Shown here: one piece after another, positions 7,366 to 15,366 of the stretch
How positions within the stretch are numbered: position 1 is the stretch's first letter
Layout of the letters: every line of letters starts with the position of its first letter
IMG/VR virus record: IMGVR_UViG_3300044699_000010
Span: 1 to 20,434 of that record
Direction: 5' to 3' (one strand)
DNA length: 20,434 nucleotides
Source of the DNA: a virus
Program-made: the position numbers and the translations under genes
The notes under the pieces: model-generated
The model's database searches: none
The model's input: the letters and a program-made list of their open reading frames with translations, nothing else
What the model was told of the DNA's origin: nothing

Positions 7366-8736
7366 CTAGGTGCTCACGGCAGCGTTCACAAACATCTTGT
7401 CAATGGCGCCAGCAAGGCGGAATGAAGTATTCAGGTCCTTGAGTTCGCGTGCGGCTCGGTCAGCGTCTGCCGCATCCTCTGCAAGCGGAGCGGTGACCGT
7501 TGGCGCCGGGGTGTCTGCAATGAGTCCAGCCGCCTGCCAACGCTTATTGGCCGCTCTCACCACATTCTCGAGCGACGTGATCCCAGCGTTGGTGTACGGG
7601 ATCTTCTCGGCGTTCAGCTCCAGATCCACGAGGTCGGCGCCCACATCGGCCTTCCAGGCATCGAGGCCGCGCACCACGTCGATGTATTCCCCGCTCGATA
7701 CCCTGCCCTTGCCGCCGATGATGTTGCGACGACCGACCGTGTGGTAGAAGTTGGCCATCTTGGCGCCCATGTTCGTGATTTGCTGCGCCGTATAGGTCTG
7801 CGGAGTGACGCCGGCGAGCGTCTTGCCTCGCCAGTTGTCGCCACCTGGTGGGATGGCAAAGAATCGCGACATCTCAGCCGCATCGGGGAATTCCTGCAGC
7901 CGAGGATGGAAGAACGGCGCCGAGTAGCGGTAGGAGTTATCGAGCAGGTCTTCAAACACATCCTCCGCCGTGCTGATGCTGACCGTAGCGATGTAGCTAT
8001 CTGCGCTCGCAGGCACAAACAGCTTATGGTTCGTGTTTGCCCAAGCAGCCGCAGACGCAACGATGGCCGCAGACTTGTAGAGCAGGATCAGCCCATACCA
8101 GTCGTCGGAATCGGCGAGGATGGCGTCAAGGTCATCGTCCGTGTTGGTGCTGGGGTCCGCCGTCGTCTCTGACACGCTCATCGTGACGCAGCAGAGATTT
8201 GGAGACGTATTGTTGACCGGCTCAACCGCCCGCCATGTCTTCGTTGCGTCGGCGGTGATGGTGAGCACCTTAGAGCTCGAGCTGCCCGTTGCGGTTGCCG
8301 TGGCTCCAACGTCTGGCGACGCAAGCGCGTTGACCGCCGTGACGAGGGCATCGACGATCGCGTCATTCGATGCGCTGCCACCGCTTGTGACGGTAGCCGT
8401 CTGCGTCACGCCCAGGTACGTAATATTGATCGAGTAGTCAGTGGAATTGAGCACTGACTCAATCTTGACGACGTGAACTTGCGTAGGCGCCGTGTTCATG
8501 CGCCCAATCTTGAGATTACGCGAGGCGGGGTTGACCCCGAACCATTTTAGCGCCGCCTTGTATTCGGGGGTGGTAGTCGCGAAGTCTGCGGCCACGCCCG
8601 GGAGGTCGGTGTACGTCCGCACGTGCTCAGTCCACGTCGGCGAAGGCGTGGCAATCAGACCAGCGCTGACGCCCTCCCGCGACACACCTGGTGAGGACGC
8701 TGATACTGTGATGTCAATGAACTCGTCTAGACCCAT
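7366..8736 (-). CDS. Contractile tail sheath protein (DUF3383-like)
   Basis: The 456-residue protein matches the DUF3383 sheath family: an N-terminal DEFIDITVSASSPGVSREGV segment that links to neighbours, a beta domain around residues 95-165 (SINITYLGVTQTATVTSGGS, KVLTITADATKTWRAVE), then the alternating helix-strand core DDDLDAILADSDDWYGLILL, AAAWANTNHKLFVPASADS, FFHPRLQEFPDAAEMSRFFA, GKTLAGVTPQTYTAQQI and an RGLDAWKADVGADLVDLELN, IPYTNAGITSLENVVRAANK end. A sheath proves the contractile tail. The ATG at 8736 follows GGAGGTCACCTAGCC, giving an SD about ten bases upstream that overlaps the previous gene's end. The abundant TNTDD and AxxT segments are not unusual for this family. Confidence 0.95.
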   Translation of the reverse strand: MGLDEFIDITVSASSPGVSREGVSAGLIATPSPTWTEHVRTYTDLPGVAADFATTTPEYKAALKWFGVNPASRNLKIGRMNTAPTQVHVVKIESVLNSTDYSINITYLGVTQTATVTSGGSASNDAIVDALVTAVNALASPDVGATATATGSSSSKVLTITADATKTWRAVEPVNNTSPNLCCVTMSVSETTADPSTNTDDDLDAILADSDDWYGLILLYKSAAIVASAAAWANTNHKLFVPASADSYIATVSISTAEDVFEDLLDNSYRYSAPFFHPRLQEFPDAAEMSRFFAIPPGGDNWRGKTLAGVTPQTYTAQQITNMGAKMANFYHTVGRRNIIGGKGRVSSGEYIDVVRGLDAWKADVGADLVDLELNAEKIPYTNAGITSLENVVRAANKRWQAAGLIADTPAPTVTAPLAEDAADADRAARELKDLNTSFRLAGAIDKMFVNAAVST

Positions 8737-8738
8737 GG

Positions 8739-9311
8739 CTAGGTGACCTCCGCTGTGTACGGGTAATCCTGTGGCGAGGTTTGCCCGCCCGTGACCGTTG
8801 CTTTGCCGCTCACCTTCGCGATGTATCCAACGTACTCAACCACCGTCTGGGCCGGCATATAGCAACGAATGGTCTGCACCGCGCGCCCGCGAAAGCCGGC
8901 AGAGACAACCGCCGGCACGTAATTGACGCTGCCAAAGTCGAACGCGCTCACACCCTGCGCCGCCATGAGGTCGCTGACCGTGGGCAGGATGAGCGCCGTA
9001 CGAATGCGCTCAGCAAGCGCCAGCGCATCGCTATTGCCAGCAACGGGCGCCGTATAGCACGACACCTCGAGGCCAACCTCGCGCGTGCCCGTAACCGTTA
9101 GCGCTATCTCGGCGCCGGGGTCGCGACCTGCGTCGTAATCGGTGGTAACCGAGTCCATACCGACAACCGTCAGCGGAGTCAGCGACAGCGCCACGTACGG
9201 AAGCGCGGGCTGGTTCGTACCCTGGTACTCCCAGATCACCTTGCCGTCCGTGAGCCCGCTGGCTGCCACAATGGCGTCTTGAATGGCCTTGCGTGTATCT
9301 GCCCAGCTCAT
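8739..9311 (-). CDS. Neck/tail-terminator protein (gp12-like)
   Basis: I place the start at ATG 9311, which forms an ATGA overlap with the previous stop; an upstream in-frame start at 9398 would add 29 low-quality residues that overlap the neighbour. The resulting 190 residues read MSWADTRKAIQDAIVAASGL, VIWEYQGTNQPALPYVALSL, a REVGLEVSCYTAPV strand, ALALAERIRTALILPTVSDL and an FRGRAVQTIRCYMPAQTVVE end. The helix, Q-P..PY..L, then a paired ..V..S.....A...A..I...L pattern is that of phage neck/terminator proteins (gp12-like), which cap the tail tube before head joining. It lies right before the sheath, the expected place. The exact partner contacts are unknown. Confidence 0.78.
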   Translation of the reverse strand: MSWADTRKAIQDAIVAASGLTDGKVIWEYQGTNQPALPYVALSLTPLTVVGMDSVTTDYDAGRDPGAEIALTVTGTREVGLEVSCYTAPVAGNSDALALAERIRTALILPTVSDLMAAQGVSAFDFGSVNYVPAVVSAGFRGRAVQTIRCYMPAQTVVEYVGYIAKVSGKATVTGGQTSPQDYPYTAEVT

Positions 9312-9676
9312 TGAGCCACCGCCTGCACCAGGCACTGATAGAGCGTCTCGGTCACCGCTGGGAACGGGCGCCAGGTCTGCACGGCTTTCACGTCCCACAC
9401 GCCGCCGTCGATGCTGATGCGGTCGCGCTCGGTAGCCGCGCCCTCTCCGCCCGTCTTGAGCGCGGTGGACGTGTAAACCGTCAGCGTCTCCTCGGTGCGC
9501 GCGCCCTCGGGCAGCATCTGAATCTCTTGGCTGGTCGCCGGCTGCACGCCCGCGCGAATGGTGAACGTCGACGTGCTGCCGTCCACCTTGAGGCCATCGA
9601 CGTACGAATCAGCGGCCATGCGGGTCACCGTGTACGTGCCCGTCATGAAGCGATCGATCACGGTGGAGACCTGCAT
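9308..9676 (-). CDS. Putative head closure / neck protein
   Basis: The protein is 122 residues from ATG 9676 (a GTG just before it at 9679 adds one residue; both overlap the previous stop). It reads MQVSTVIDRFMTGTYTVTRM, then YVDGLKVDGSTSTFTIRAGV, QPATSQEIQMLPEGARTEET, LTVYTSTALKTGGEGAATER and IDGGVWDVKAVQTWRPFPAV. The Y.V.R......G........I...VQP....E...LPEG.R....L.VYT...L......D.I...G..W.V..VE.W pattern is seen in small neck or closure proteins placed between connector and terminator. It is all-beta by appearance. I am confident it is real and belongs to the neck, less so which neck component it is. Confidence 0.68.
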   Translation of the reverse strand: MQVSTVIDRFMTGTYTVTRMAADSYVDGLKVDGSTSTFTIRAGVQPATSQEIQMLPEGARTEETLTVYTSTALKTGGEGAATERDRISIDGGVWDVKAVQTWRPFPAVTETLYQCLVQAVAQ

Positions 9677-10245
9677 CACTCGCCCCCGCTCAGCGCGCGC
9701 GCCGTATTGCTCATCTCAACGGACCACGTGATCGCGTTCAGTAGGCGCCCGGTGTCAACGAGCGGCCTCGAGTTAAGCGTGAGCGTGCTTTTCTTCCACC
9801 CGCTCTTTAGAATCCTCGTCTTCTCAACGCTCTTGCGCTCAATCGTGCTCGGCGCATTCGGAGGCGGCACGCCTTCGCCGGTGGTGATCGTTTTCTTGGT
9901 CTCACTGGCGAGCTTCATGCCCAAGATGTTCAGGGCGCCGCCTACCGACTGCTTCCCATCGAGGATCTTAAACAGGAGCGCTGAAGCATTCTGCTTAAGC
10001 TCGTCGCGCTTCTCGTCGAATGTGTCACGCAGGAATGGCCGCGAAGGGATCCGCCCGTCATCGGTGCCGAACTCCAGCACCGTAGCGAGTTCCGCAACGG
10101 TCAAGCCGCCATCGGTCTCCGCGCCACCTTTGGAGTCGTCGGCTAACACGCCCACCTTCGCGTAAGAGCCACCAGCCAGGGAGTCGACGGCCTTGAGCAT
10201 TGCCCGCCAGCCCAGGTCCCTATCTACGACCTTCGCGCGAACCAT
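9676..10245 (-). CDS. HK97 gp10-like / virion morphogenesis neck protein
   Basis: The likely start is ATG 10245, one base inside the DUF4054 stop (TAATG); an upstream in-frame extension to 10473 is arginine-rich shadow sequence and is rejected. The 189 residues contain a helix with GWRAMLKAVDSLAGGSYAKV, VGVLADDSKGG, LTVAELATVLEFGTDDGRIP, SRPFLRDTFDEKRDELKQNA and a GVPPPNAPSTIERK...LVDTGRLLNAITW end. The A.V.EFGT....IPSRPFLR and LVDTG.L..ITW motifs are shared by HK97 gp10-like and Mu-type virion morphogenesis proteins, which act as tail completion or head-tail joining proteins. Everything fits a neck role. Confidence 0.8.
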   Translation of the reverse strand: MVRAKVVDRDLGWRAMLKAVDSLAGGSYAKVGVLADDSKGGAETDGGLTVAELATVLEFGTDDGRIPSRPFLRDTFDEKRDELKQNASALLFKILDGKQSVGGALNILGMKLASETKKTITTGEGVPPPNAPSTIERKSVEKTRILKSGWKKSTLTLNSRPLVDTGRLLNAITWSVEMSNTARALSGGE

Positions 10246-10583
10246 TAGGCCACTACCCCGATCGCGCGCGGCAGCAGGCGCGTCAGCCGCTCGTACTCCA
10301 TGCCGTAACCGGTGGAATCGAACGAACGCACCGTGCCGCCCGAGAACCCGTACGACTGCGCCATGGGGCCCAGCTTCTCTGCGGTAACCGGGCCGCCTGC
10401 GCCCGCGCGCCTCGAGATGGTGGCCAGGTGCGCCGCGAGGTAGACCCGCCCAATGTCTGCAAGCTCGCCCCACGTGGAGGCGTCCACCTGGGCATCAACG
10501 ATGCCCAGGATCATCTCCTGCGCGCGCGCCTCGAGCGTTGCCAGCTCTGGCGCAATCGCAGAGACATCGCCCCAGGAGATCAT
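10245..10583 (-). CDS. Head-tail connector (DUF4054-like)
   Basis: The 112-residue protein reads MISWGDVSAIAPELATLEAR, AQEMILGIVDAQVDASTWGE, LADIGRVYLAAHLATISRRA, GAGGPVTAEKLGPMAQSYGF and EYERLTRLLPRAIGV. The D..AIAP.L.......A..MI..A...V....WG...D....YLAAHLA..S.....G.V.AEK.G..S.SY.........T.YG..Y..L.R pattern is the DUF4054 adaptor family, which docks below the portal. It is preceded by a TAATG overlap with a 58-residue gene and followed by one with the gp10-like gene. Confidence 0.88.
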   Translation of the reverse strand: MISWGDVSAIAPELATLEARAQEMILGIVDAQVDASTWGELADIGRVYLAAHLATISRRAGAGGPVTAEKLGPMAQSYGFSGGTVRSFDSTGYGMEYERLTRLLPRAIGVVA

Positions 10584-10759
10584 TACGGCTCCATCCCCGA
10601 GATATCGAAGGAGAGCGGCAATACCAGATGAGCCGCGAGCAGCCCCAGCTTAGCCAGGAGACGCAGCGTCTCGTCTTCGATGTCATTGCTGCCGGGAGAG
10701 AACGTGATCCCCCCGACGATGACGTCATCGCTGCTCTGATTGACCACCTGGACGGTCAT
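10583..10759 (-). CDS. Small capsid-region protein, paralogue of the gene at 11139
   Basis: This is a 58-residue gene: ATG 10759 forms an ATGA overlap with the preceding stop, and its TAA overlaps the DUF4054 ATG. It reads MTVQVVNQSSDDVIVGGITF, SPGSNDIEDETLRLLAKLGL, LAAHLVLPLSFDISGMEP. The pattern 'V.N.....I.VGG..F.PG.N.I....L..LA.LGLL' is repeated by the 78-residue protein right after the capsid gene, so the two are paralogues. The N-terminal strands and the LLAKLGLL helix resemble the small modules phages place near capsids, but I recognise no named family. A role at the head-neck boundary is suggested only by position. Confidence 0.72.
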   Translation of the reverse strand: MTVQVVNQSSDDVIVGGITFSPGSNDIEDETLRLLAKLGLLAAHLVLPLSFDISGMEP

Positions 10760-11139
10760 CCCGCACCCTCGGCGGTCAGCGTCACATCGCCGGTCGCAAG
10801 TGTGATGGTGGTGGTTTCGTCGCCGTCGATATCGATGGGCGCCGCAAGCGCCGTTGCGCCCACAAAGGTAGGCGTTTCACCGTCTACCCAGAGGGCATAG
10901 TGCGTCACCTCATCCCAGTCGTCGCCGTCTGACGTAAAAACGGCGTCAATCGAGGACGCCTTGACCCCTCCAGACGACGCATCGAACGCGATCGGCTGCC
11001 GCTCATACCCGCCGCCGTCTAGCTCGTTTGCGGCACCGTCTACCCCGGGATCCCCCGTATGCAGGGAAATGGTATCCGCGTCGGCCAGCACGGCTTCGTT
11101 GGCTGCATCGAGGTAGTCCGCTGCAATCGTGGTCGCCAT
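10756..11139 (-). CDS. Putative head decoration / fibre-type domain protein
   Basis: The 127-residue protein begins with MATTIAADYLDAANEAVLAD, continues DTISLHTGDPGVDGAANELD, GGGYERQPIAFDASSGGVKA, then DWDEVTHYALWVDGETPTFV and ends in DIDGDETTTITLATGDVTLT. The ISLHT.DPG..GANE..GG.Y.RQ.I.F...........V.F.......V.H..LW......G pattern is a domain often labelled 'phage tail fibre' or minor structural protein. Here it stands between capsid and connector genes, so a decoration role on the head is as likely as a tail one. It is linked to neighbours by TAATG and ATGA overlaps. The acidic composition suits a surface protein. Confidence 0.66.
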   Translation of the reverse strand: MATTIAADYLDAANEAVLADADTISLHTGDPGVDGAANELDGGGYERQPIAFDASSGGVKASSIDAVFTSDGDDWDEVTHYALWVDGETPTFVGATALAAPIDIDGDETTTITLATGDVTLTAEGAG

Positions 11140-11375
11140 TAGCTCGCCGTTCCAGACCCGGCCAAGGTAAAGATCACCGTGGCCGGTCCGCGTCCGTAGT
11201 CATGCTGAAGGTCGAAGCCAAACAACAACCGCTTGTCCCTCAGCAACCCGAGGTCTGCCAACATCTCCAACATGTCCCGCCGAATGAGGTTCGTACCCGG
11301 CAGGAATTCGACGCCGCCAACGTTGATCGTCTCTTCGCCCCTGTTGAATACAGTGGCCTGCGTGGCGGCAGCCAT
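11139..11375 (-). CDS. Small capsid-region protein, paralogue of the gene at 10583
   Basis: The start is ATG 11375, two bases after the capsid stop, giving 78 residues; an upstream alternative at 11420 lies inside the capsid gene. It reads MAAATQATVFNRGEETINVG, GVEFLPGTNLIRRDMLEMLA, DLGLLRDKRLLFGFDLQHDY. Its 'VFNRGEETINVGGVEFLPG' and 'MLADLGLL' align with the 58-residue neighbour without gaps over about 40 residues. The C-terminus (GRGPATVIFTLAGSGTAS) is extra. No named family is recognised. Translational coupling to the capsid gene could give high expression. Confidence 0.72.
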   Translation of the reverse strand: MAAATQATVFNRGEETINVGGVEFLPGTNLIRRDMLEMLADLGLLRDKRLLFGFDLQHDYGRGPATVIFTLAGSGTAS

Positions 11376-11377
11376 GG

Positions 11378-12319
11378 CTAGATGTTGTCGCCGTAGCCAA
11401 TCGCCATTGGATAGCGACACACAACGCCACCCGTCGATGCGGTAGCATTGATGACGTACTCGAGGTTGCGCTGTTCTGGCGTGTGCAGCGTGAACTCCTC
11501 GGGCACAATCGCCGCCACAACCTCAGAGCTGTACGGGTAGGCGATCATGCGGTCGTACGTCAGAGCGCTGTTCGAGAGCGACGCGTCGCAGCGGATCCAC
11601 GGCTCGATGCTCTCGATGTACGGCGAGGTCGCGAGCGCAAACTTGAGCGCCGTAACGTCGGAGCCGTCACCGAGGCGAATTGTCGCCGCGTAGTTGTACT
11701 GCTCGTTTGGGAGCAGGATACGGAACCGATTGAAGGTGCCCTTCGTGGTCTCGAACACCTTGTTGCAGATGCCCATGAGATCGCGTGCAACCTCATCAGG
11801 CGTCGCATTCGGCGCACTCAGCGTGCCCCACGTCGTGCCGCCCGCCGCCTTGGTGACCGGCGTGTAGCTCGTGGTGCTGGACAGCGTGAGCAGGCCCTTG
11901 ACGTTTACGCTCGAATCACCGAGAGAGAGCGCAAGATCAATCTTCTCCTCGATGGCCCGACGTGCGCCCATCGCCTTGAGAGAATCAAGCGGGGTGCCCA
12001 TCTTCGCAGCGGCTCTGATGTCATACACCGAGTAGCCGTAAGACGCGCCCATCGGGTGAATGATGGTCGACGCCTCGGCGCCCGATGCCTCAGCGCGCGG
12101 CAGATCGTCGCTCATGTTCCCGATCCACTTCGCGCTGCCGAACGTGTCGAACATCCGGTAGGTGTAGACCTTGGAAGTGGGGTCCACGCCATCCTGCGTC
12201 GGCAGCAAGCGCCGCGCCTTGTACTCGGGATACTTCGTGTCATAGACACGGGCATCAATCGTCTCGAGCTGCCGCTTGAAGAAGACCGACTCAACCGCAT
12301 CCAATCGTGTTTGACTCAT
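11378..12319 (-). CDS. Major capsid protein (DUF2184-like)
   Basis: The 313-residue protein belongs to the DUF2184 group of HK97-fold capsid proteins. Seen are an N-terminal helix FFKRQLETIDARVYDTKYPE, a RRLLPTQDGVDPTSKVYTYR segment, FGSAKWIGNMSDDLPRAEAS, the 'YGYSVYDIRAAAKMGTPLDS' and KAMGARRAIEEKIDLALSLG spine-like helix, then GLLTLSS, a WGTLSAPNATPDEVARDLMG section, FRILLPNEQYNYAA and the beta-rich end (RMIAYPYSSEVVAAIVPEEF, LEYVINATASTGGVVCRYPM). No separate delta domain is obvious at the N-terminus, so scaffolding probably comes from the DUF2213 gene. The ATG has GGAG eight bases upstream, directly after the stop of the previous gene. Confidence 0.95.
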   Translation of the reverse strand: MSQTRLDAVESVFFKRQLETIDARVYDTKYPEYKARRLLPTQDGVDPTSKVYTYRMFDTFGSAKWIGNMSDDLPRAEASGAEASTIIHPMGASYGYSVYDIRAAAKMGTPLDSLKAMGARRAIEEKIDLALSLGDSSVNVKGLLTLSSTTSYTPVTKAAGGTTWGTLSAPNATPDEVARDLMGICNKVFETTKGTFNRFRILLPNEQYNYAATIRLGDGSDVTALKFALATSPYIESIEPWIRCDASLSNSALTYDRMIAYPYSSEVVAAIVPEEFTLHTPEQRNLEYVINATASTGGVVCRYPMAIGYGDNI

Positions 12320-12331
12320 CTCTGTCTCTCC

Positions 12332-12763
12332 TTACACGTAGCGACCGTGGATAACGACCCGTCCGGCCGGGAGCGTCTGCGTGCCGGTCTCGTCGAGCGA
12401 TAGCGAGAGAACATCCCCCGCAACCGCAATGAGATTTGTGTCTGTGCTTGAGTTCGTCAGACTGACGAACGTATCCGCCGCAATGGTTCCCTCGGTGGCG
12501 CCACCATTGATGCCGGTGGTCGTGCCATTGCCGTCGGTATTCCACGCGGCCATGAGCGTCGAGCCGTTCTTGATGCCGACCTCGAAGAAGTTGCTGTTGT
12601 CGGCAGCCAGCCCCGTGACGTTGATGTATTCCACGAGGTCAAGGCGAAACGTCTTGCCCGTGGGAACCTTCCACAGTTTGACGACGGTGTCGGCCGTGAC
12701 CTCGATGTGGTCATAGGCCATCACCACCGCCTGCTGCAGAAACTCGTTTGGTCGCTTGGCCAT
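12332..12763 (-). CDS. Putative capsid decoration protein
   Basis: The 143-residue protein is beta-rich: VMAYDHIEVTADTVVKLWKV, TGKTFRLDLVEYINVTGLAA, FEVGIKNGSTLMAAWNTDGN, then ADTFVSLTNSSTDTNLIAVA, GDVLSLSLDETGTQTLPAGR and VVIHGRYV. The alternating strand pattern and the order cement - this gene - capsid are typical of decoration proteins that bind after head expansion, but I do not recognise the family. The start ATG lies two bases after the previous stop. Its length and lack of charged patches are compatible with a trimeric spike-like or jelly-roll protein; this is inference. Confidence 0.62.
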   Translation of the reverse strand: MAKRPNEFLQQAVVMAYDHIEVTADTVVKLWKVPTGKTFRLDLVEYINVTGLAADNSNFFEVGIKNGSTLMAAWNTDGNGTTTGINGGATEGTIAADTFVSLTNSSTDTNLIAVAGDVLSLSLDETGTQTLPAGRVVIHGRYV

Positions 12764-12765
12764 GA

Positions 12766-13286
12766 TTAGTCGATCAGGTCAGCGCCACGGTTGAGAACGT
12801 CGAATTCGAGGAGCACGAGCCCCGCGCCAGTCGTCGTGGTGAGGTAACGCGCCCACGAGGAGATATCGACGCAGTTGGAAGAGTCCGCCGTGTCACGGAA
12901 GTCTCCGACCTGCGCGCTGTTCGCAACCACGCGAACGAGGACCGCAGAAGCAGGCGTAAACGGCCTCTTCAACGTGGACCCAGATGCGCCCACGCTTGAG
13001 CACGCTCATGACGACCTTCGGCTTGACGCCAGAGGTGCCAAGCTCGTTGTCGTTGTTATAGGCGTGCGAATGAACCCGTCACGCCGAGGAACTTGTCGCT
13101 GGTGGACGTGCAGAGCAGCAAGGCGTCATCGGCCGTGCCCTGCTTGACCATGATGCCGAATGGCACCTCGGCGCTGGTCTCCGAATTGACGTATGAGGCG
13201 CAATCCTTGAGCATCGAGGAATCGCCGAGCTGACCCTTGAACGAAACGGTCTGCTGAAGAGAAACGGAGGTCTGAGGAGCGGCCAT
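12766..13286 (-). CDS. Structural cement protein (two frameshifts)
   Basis: ATG 13286 follows AGGAAGGACAATAACC, a good ribosome binding site. The protein reads VSLQQTVSFKGQLGDSSMLK, DCASYVNSETSAEVPFGIMV, DDALLLCTSTSDKFLGVT, then breaks at the CCC 13075-13077. Removing one base continues HSHAYNNDNELGTSGVKPK and VVMSVLKRGRIWVHVEE. A second extra base in the CC of 12964-12965 hides the junction to PFTPASAVLVRVVANSAQVG and ends in SSWARYLTTTTGAGLVLLEF. The repaired gene has 172 residues and ends at TAA 12766. Family features are the E...PFG..V..G....... and GV..HS, L..G.....SVL..G..WV.V...V, plus ...A....S....GL.L.E. phage cement proteins (Gp24-like). Confidence 0.8.
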
Positions 13287-13288
13287 GG

Positions 13289-14465
13289 TTATTGTCCTTC
13301 CTGTGTTGCGAGGTTGCGATTGCGGGCGATCATTCGCTCCCGCGCGCTGCGCGCATCAGCGCGCCGTTCACTCTCCGATGCAGCGTCGGCACGGCTTGCG
13401 CTAAGCGCCCGCTCGCAGCCCACGTGATTCTCGATGGCCATCTGATAGCGCCCAGACAGGTGCTCATCGCTTGCGGCATTGATGCCGTCAGCTCGCCCCA
13501 TGCGGGTAAGCACAGCCGCCTTGACTTCGCGGTCGGTCAGCTCGTCGAGCCGAACGTGCCCACCGAGGACGCTTGCCGCCTCCTGCTCGAGCTTGACGCG
13601 CGCAGCGATGTCCGCCCGACGCTTCGCCGGGTCGGTGGCATCCTTCAGCGCCGCTTTCAGGGTCTCCGCGTCGGTGCGGAGCGCCTTGATCGTGCCCTCG
13701 CTCTCAGCATGGTCCTTGCGGACCTTCTCGAGCGCAGCGACCTGCTCCTTCAGTCGGTGACCTGGCCTTCGGCCTTCTCGGCGCGCGCGGTGACCTCGGT
13801 GAGCGCCTTCTCTGCTGCATCGGCTCGCGAGGTCTGCTCTGCCGTCTTCTCAGCAGCGGCCGTGACCGCGTCCTTGTCCTGCTCTGTCATTGTGACTCCA
13901 TTGGTTTGGGAGGCATGGAGGCCAATCACGTCGGCCCCGCTATCGAGGCGTACCCGTGCCTCAGGTCCCGCGCGCCCACATTCCACGAGCGCCAGGTGAT
14001 TGATGACAAGGCCGCGCTGTATGGCGTCGTAACGGCCGTGAATGGGGTCGACCCCGGGGGGTGGGGTCGAGGTCCACGTCGTAACCTACCGACAGCGCGG
14101 TTTTACCGTGCTTGACCTTCTCGATTGTCGCCGAGTCGGTCACAATCATTGACGCGCGCACGAGGCCGTCCTCGCGCTGCGCAGGCGCCAGCACCGAGCC
14201 AACCGCCAACCGCTTGGCATTGTCGGCCGTTACCTTGCCGCCAGCCTCTGCGGGGTGGCCATCGGTCACCGGGGCGCCCTCGAAGGCAGCCATCACGTCA
14301 GCGTGGAACACCTCAGACTCGGGCCGCAGCTCGCGCCGTACGCCGCCCTTACCGTCGGGATACTCAAACACGCCCACGCGCGAGGCGTAGCCGTCTAGCT
14401 TAAGAAAGCCTTGCGGCGTCTTCTTGGCGGTCGCAGTGCGCCGAATCGGTGCGCGATACCTTCAC
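13289..14465 (-). CDS. DUF2213 prohead protease-scaffold protein (three frameshifts)
   Basis: From GTG 14465, reading MKVSRTDS, one extra base at 14441-14442 hides the link to TATAKKTPQGFLKLDGYASR. The N-terminal half has DUF2213 features: GVFEYPDGKGGVRRELRPES, VFHADVMAAFEGAPVTDGHP, LVRASMIVTDSATIEKV and ALSVGYDVDLDPTP. A surplus base in the six-G run at 14056-14061 precedes GVDPIHGRYDAIQRGLVINH and LALVECGRAGPEARVRLDSG. The C-terminal half is a charged coiled coil (EKTAEQTSRADAAEKALTEV, a lost base near 13754, LKEQVAALEKVRKDHAES) ending in ARERMIARNRNLATQEGQ. The corrected length is 391 codons plus stop. H at the GHP motif and S of ALSVGYD suit a serine-type protease. An internal ATG at 13890 with GGAG five bases upstream could make the scaffold alone (200 residues). 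Confidence 0.82.
13896..13899 (-). promoter_or_regulatory. Internal ribosome binding site for scaffold-only product
   Basis: GGAG lies five bases upstream of ATG 13890 inside the protease-scaffold frame, just where the DUF2213 domain ends and the coiled coil begins (MTEQDKDAVTAAAEK). An in-frame second start at this boundary is how lambda makes Nu3 from within gene C. The match is short, so this is a suggestion from position more than strength. Confidence 0.5.
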
Positions 14466-14502
14466 TGCAACCACAATTGCGCAGGCTACATTTCAGCGTA
14501 TT

Positions 14503-15366
14503 TCAGGATTGCGAGTCGCTTAACAGATCGTCAAGCACGGGTTCCGCATAGCACCTACAATTCACAGCCTCGCCTGGTATCCCCTCCGACGGTGGAATCG
14601 TTCCAATCGAAGGTCTCGCCATCGAGGTCCTCATGCTCGGGTCTTACGCGCTCATCATGGGCCGTGCGCCATATGAACTTTTCCACGCCTAGCGCCGTCT
14701 GCCGCGCCTCGTTCAGCTCACCATAGAATTTGCCAGCCTGGTCACGTGCGATAAGCGCCGCCTTGGATTCGCTCACGTCGTATCGGTCCTGCAGCTCTTT
14801 CGCGAGGTCTGGCCATAGCGTGCCAGCACGCATGGCTGCGGTAACGCGCTTCTCTACGTCGCTGAAGTACTGCGTGGGGATGGACTTGATGAGCGCTACG
14901 TTCTCAGCGGTGAACGCTGCCACCCGTGGCGCTAGGTTGGGCTCCACTGACAGCACATTGACGCCCATTGCCGCCGTGATCTGGCGGTTGAGCTGCTGGC
15001 GCTGGAACGCTGACAGGTTCTGCGCGGTCTCCGTGGCCAGGCGCTCGATGTCCGCCACGTTGATGTTGTCGAAGTACTTAGCCGCGATGCGGTCTATCTC
15101 GTCGTTTACATCCTTGCCTCGGTCCATGCGCATGGAGTCATCGCGTGCTCGCTTGGCGTCCTCCAGCATCGCTGGCAAGCGCGGGAATAGGTCCGCCGTG
15201 AGCATGGAGCGCGCAAGGTCGAGGTAGCGGCGAATGGCCTTGAAATAGTCGGTAGCTATGTGCGTCGGGTGTATCTGGCGCGGTAGCTTGCGCCGTCTCG
15301 GCTTGATGCCGATGCTGCGCAATAGGCGGATATGGTGGATCACGTGCTGCTGAGAACGGGCCTCAT
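14503..15366 (-). CDS. Mu F-like head morphogenesis protein (one or two frameshifts)
   Basis: The protein reads HPTHIATDYFKAIRRYLD, DIERLATETAQNLSAFQRQQ, QITAAMGVNVLSVEPNLAPR, then AFTAENVALIKSIPTQYFSD and VEKRVTAAMRAGTLWPDLAK, ELQDRYDVSESKAALIARDQ, AGKFYGELNEARQTALGVEK, FIWRTAHDERVRPEHEDLDG. This is the Mu F family: NVALIKSIP...F..V...V, ARDQ..K....N..RQ..LG...Y.W....DERVR..H..L.G. An extra base in the four-C run 14580-14583 hides the end: corrected, it reads GIPGEAVNCRCYAEPVLDDL and stops at 14503, restoring the PG..VNCRC motif. The start is either GTG 15343 or, with one base added to the CCC after it, ATG 15366 in an ATGA overlap with the portal. The role is minor head protein bound to the portal. 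Confidence 0.88.

Noticed and set aside
9676-10473. Longer version of the gp10-like protein starting at 10473
   Set aside because: The extra 76 residues are Arg/Gly/His-rich antisense-like sequence within the DUF4054 gene; ATG 10245 with TAATG overlap fits the operon pattern.
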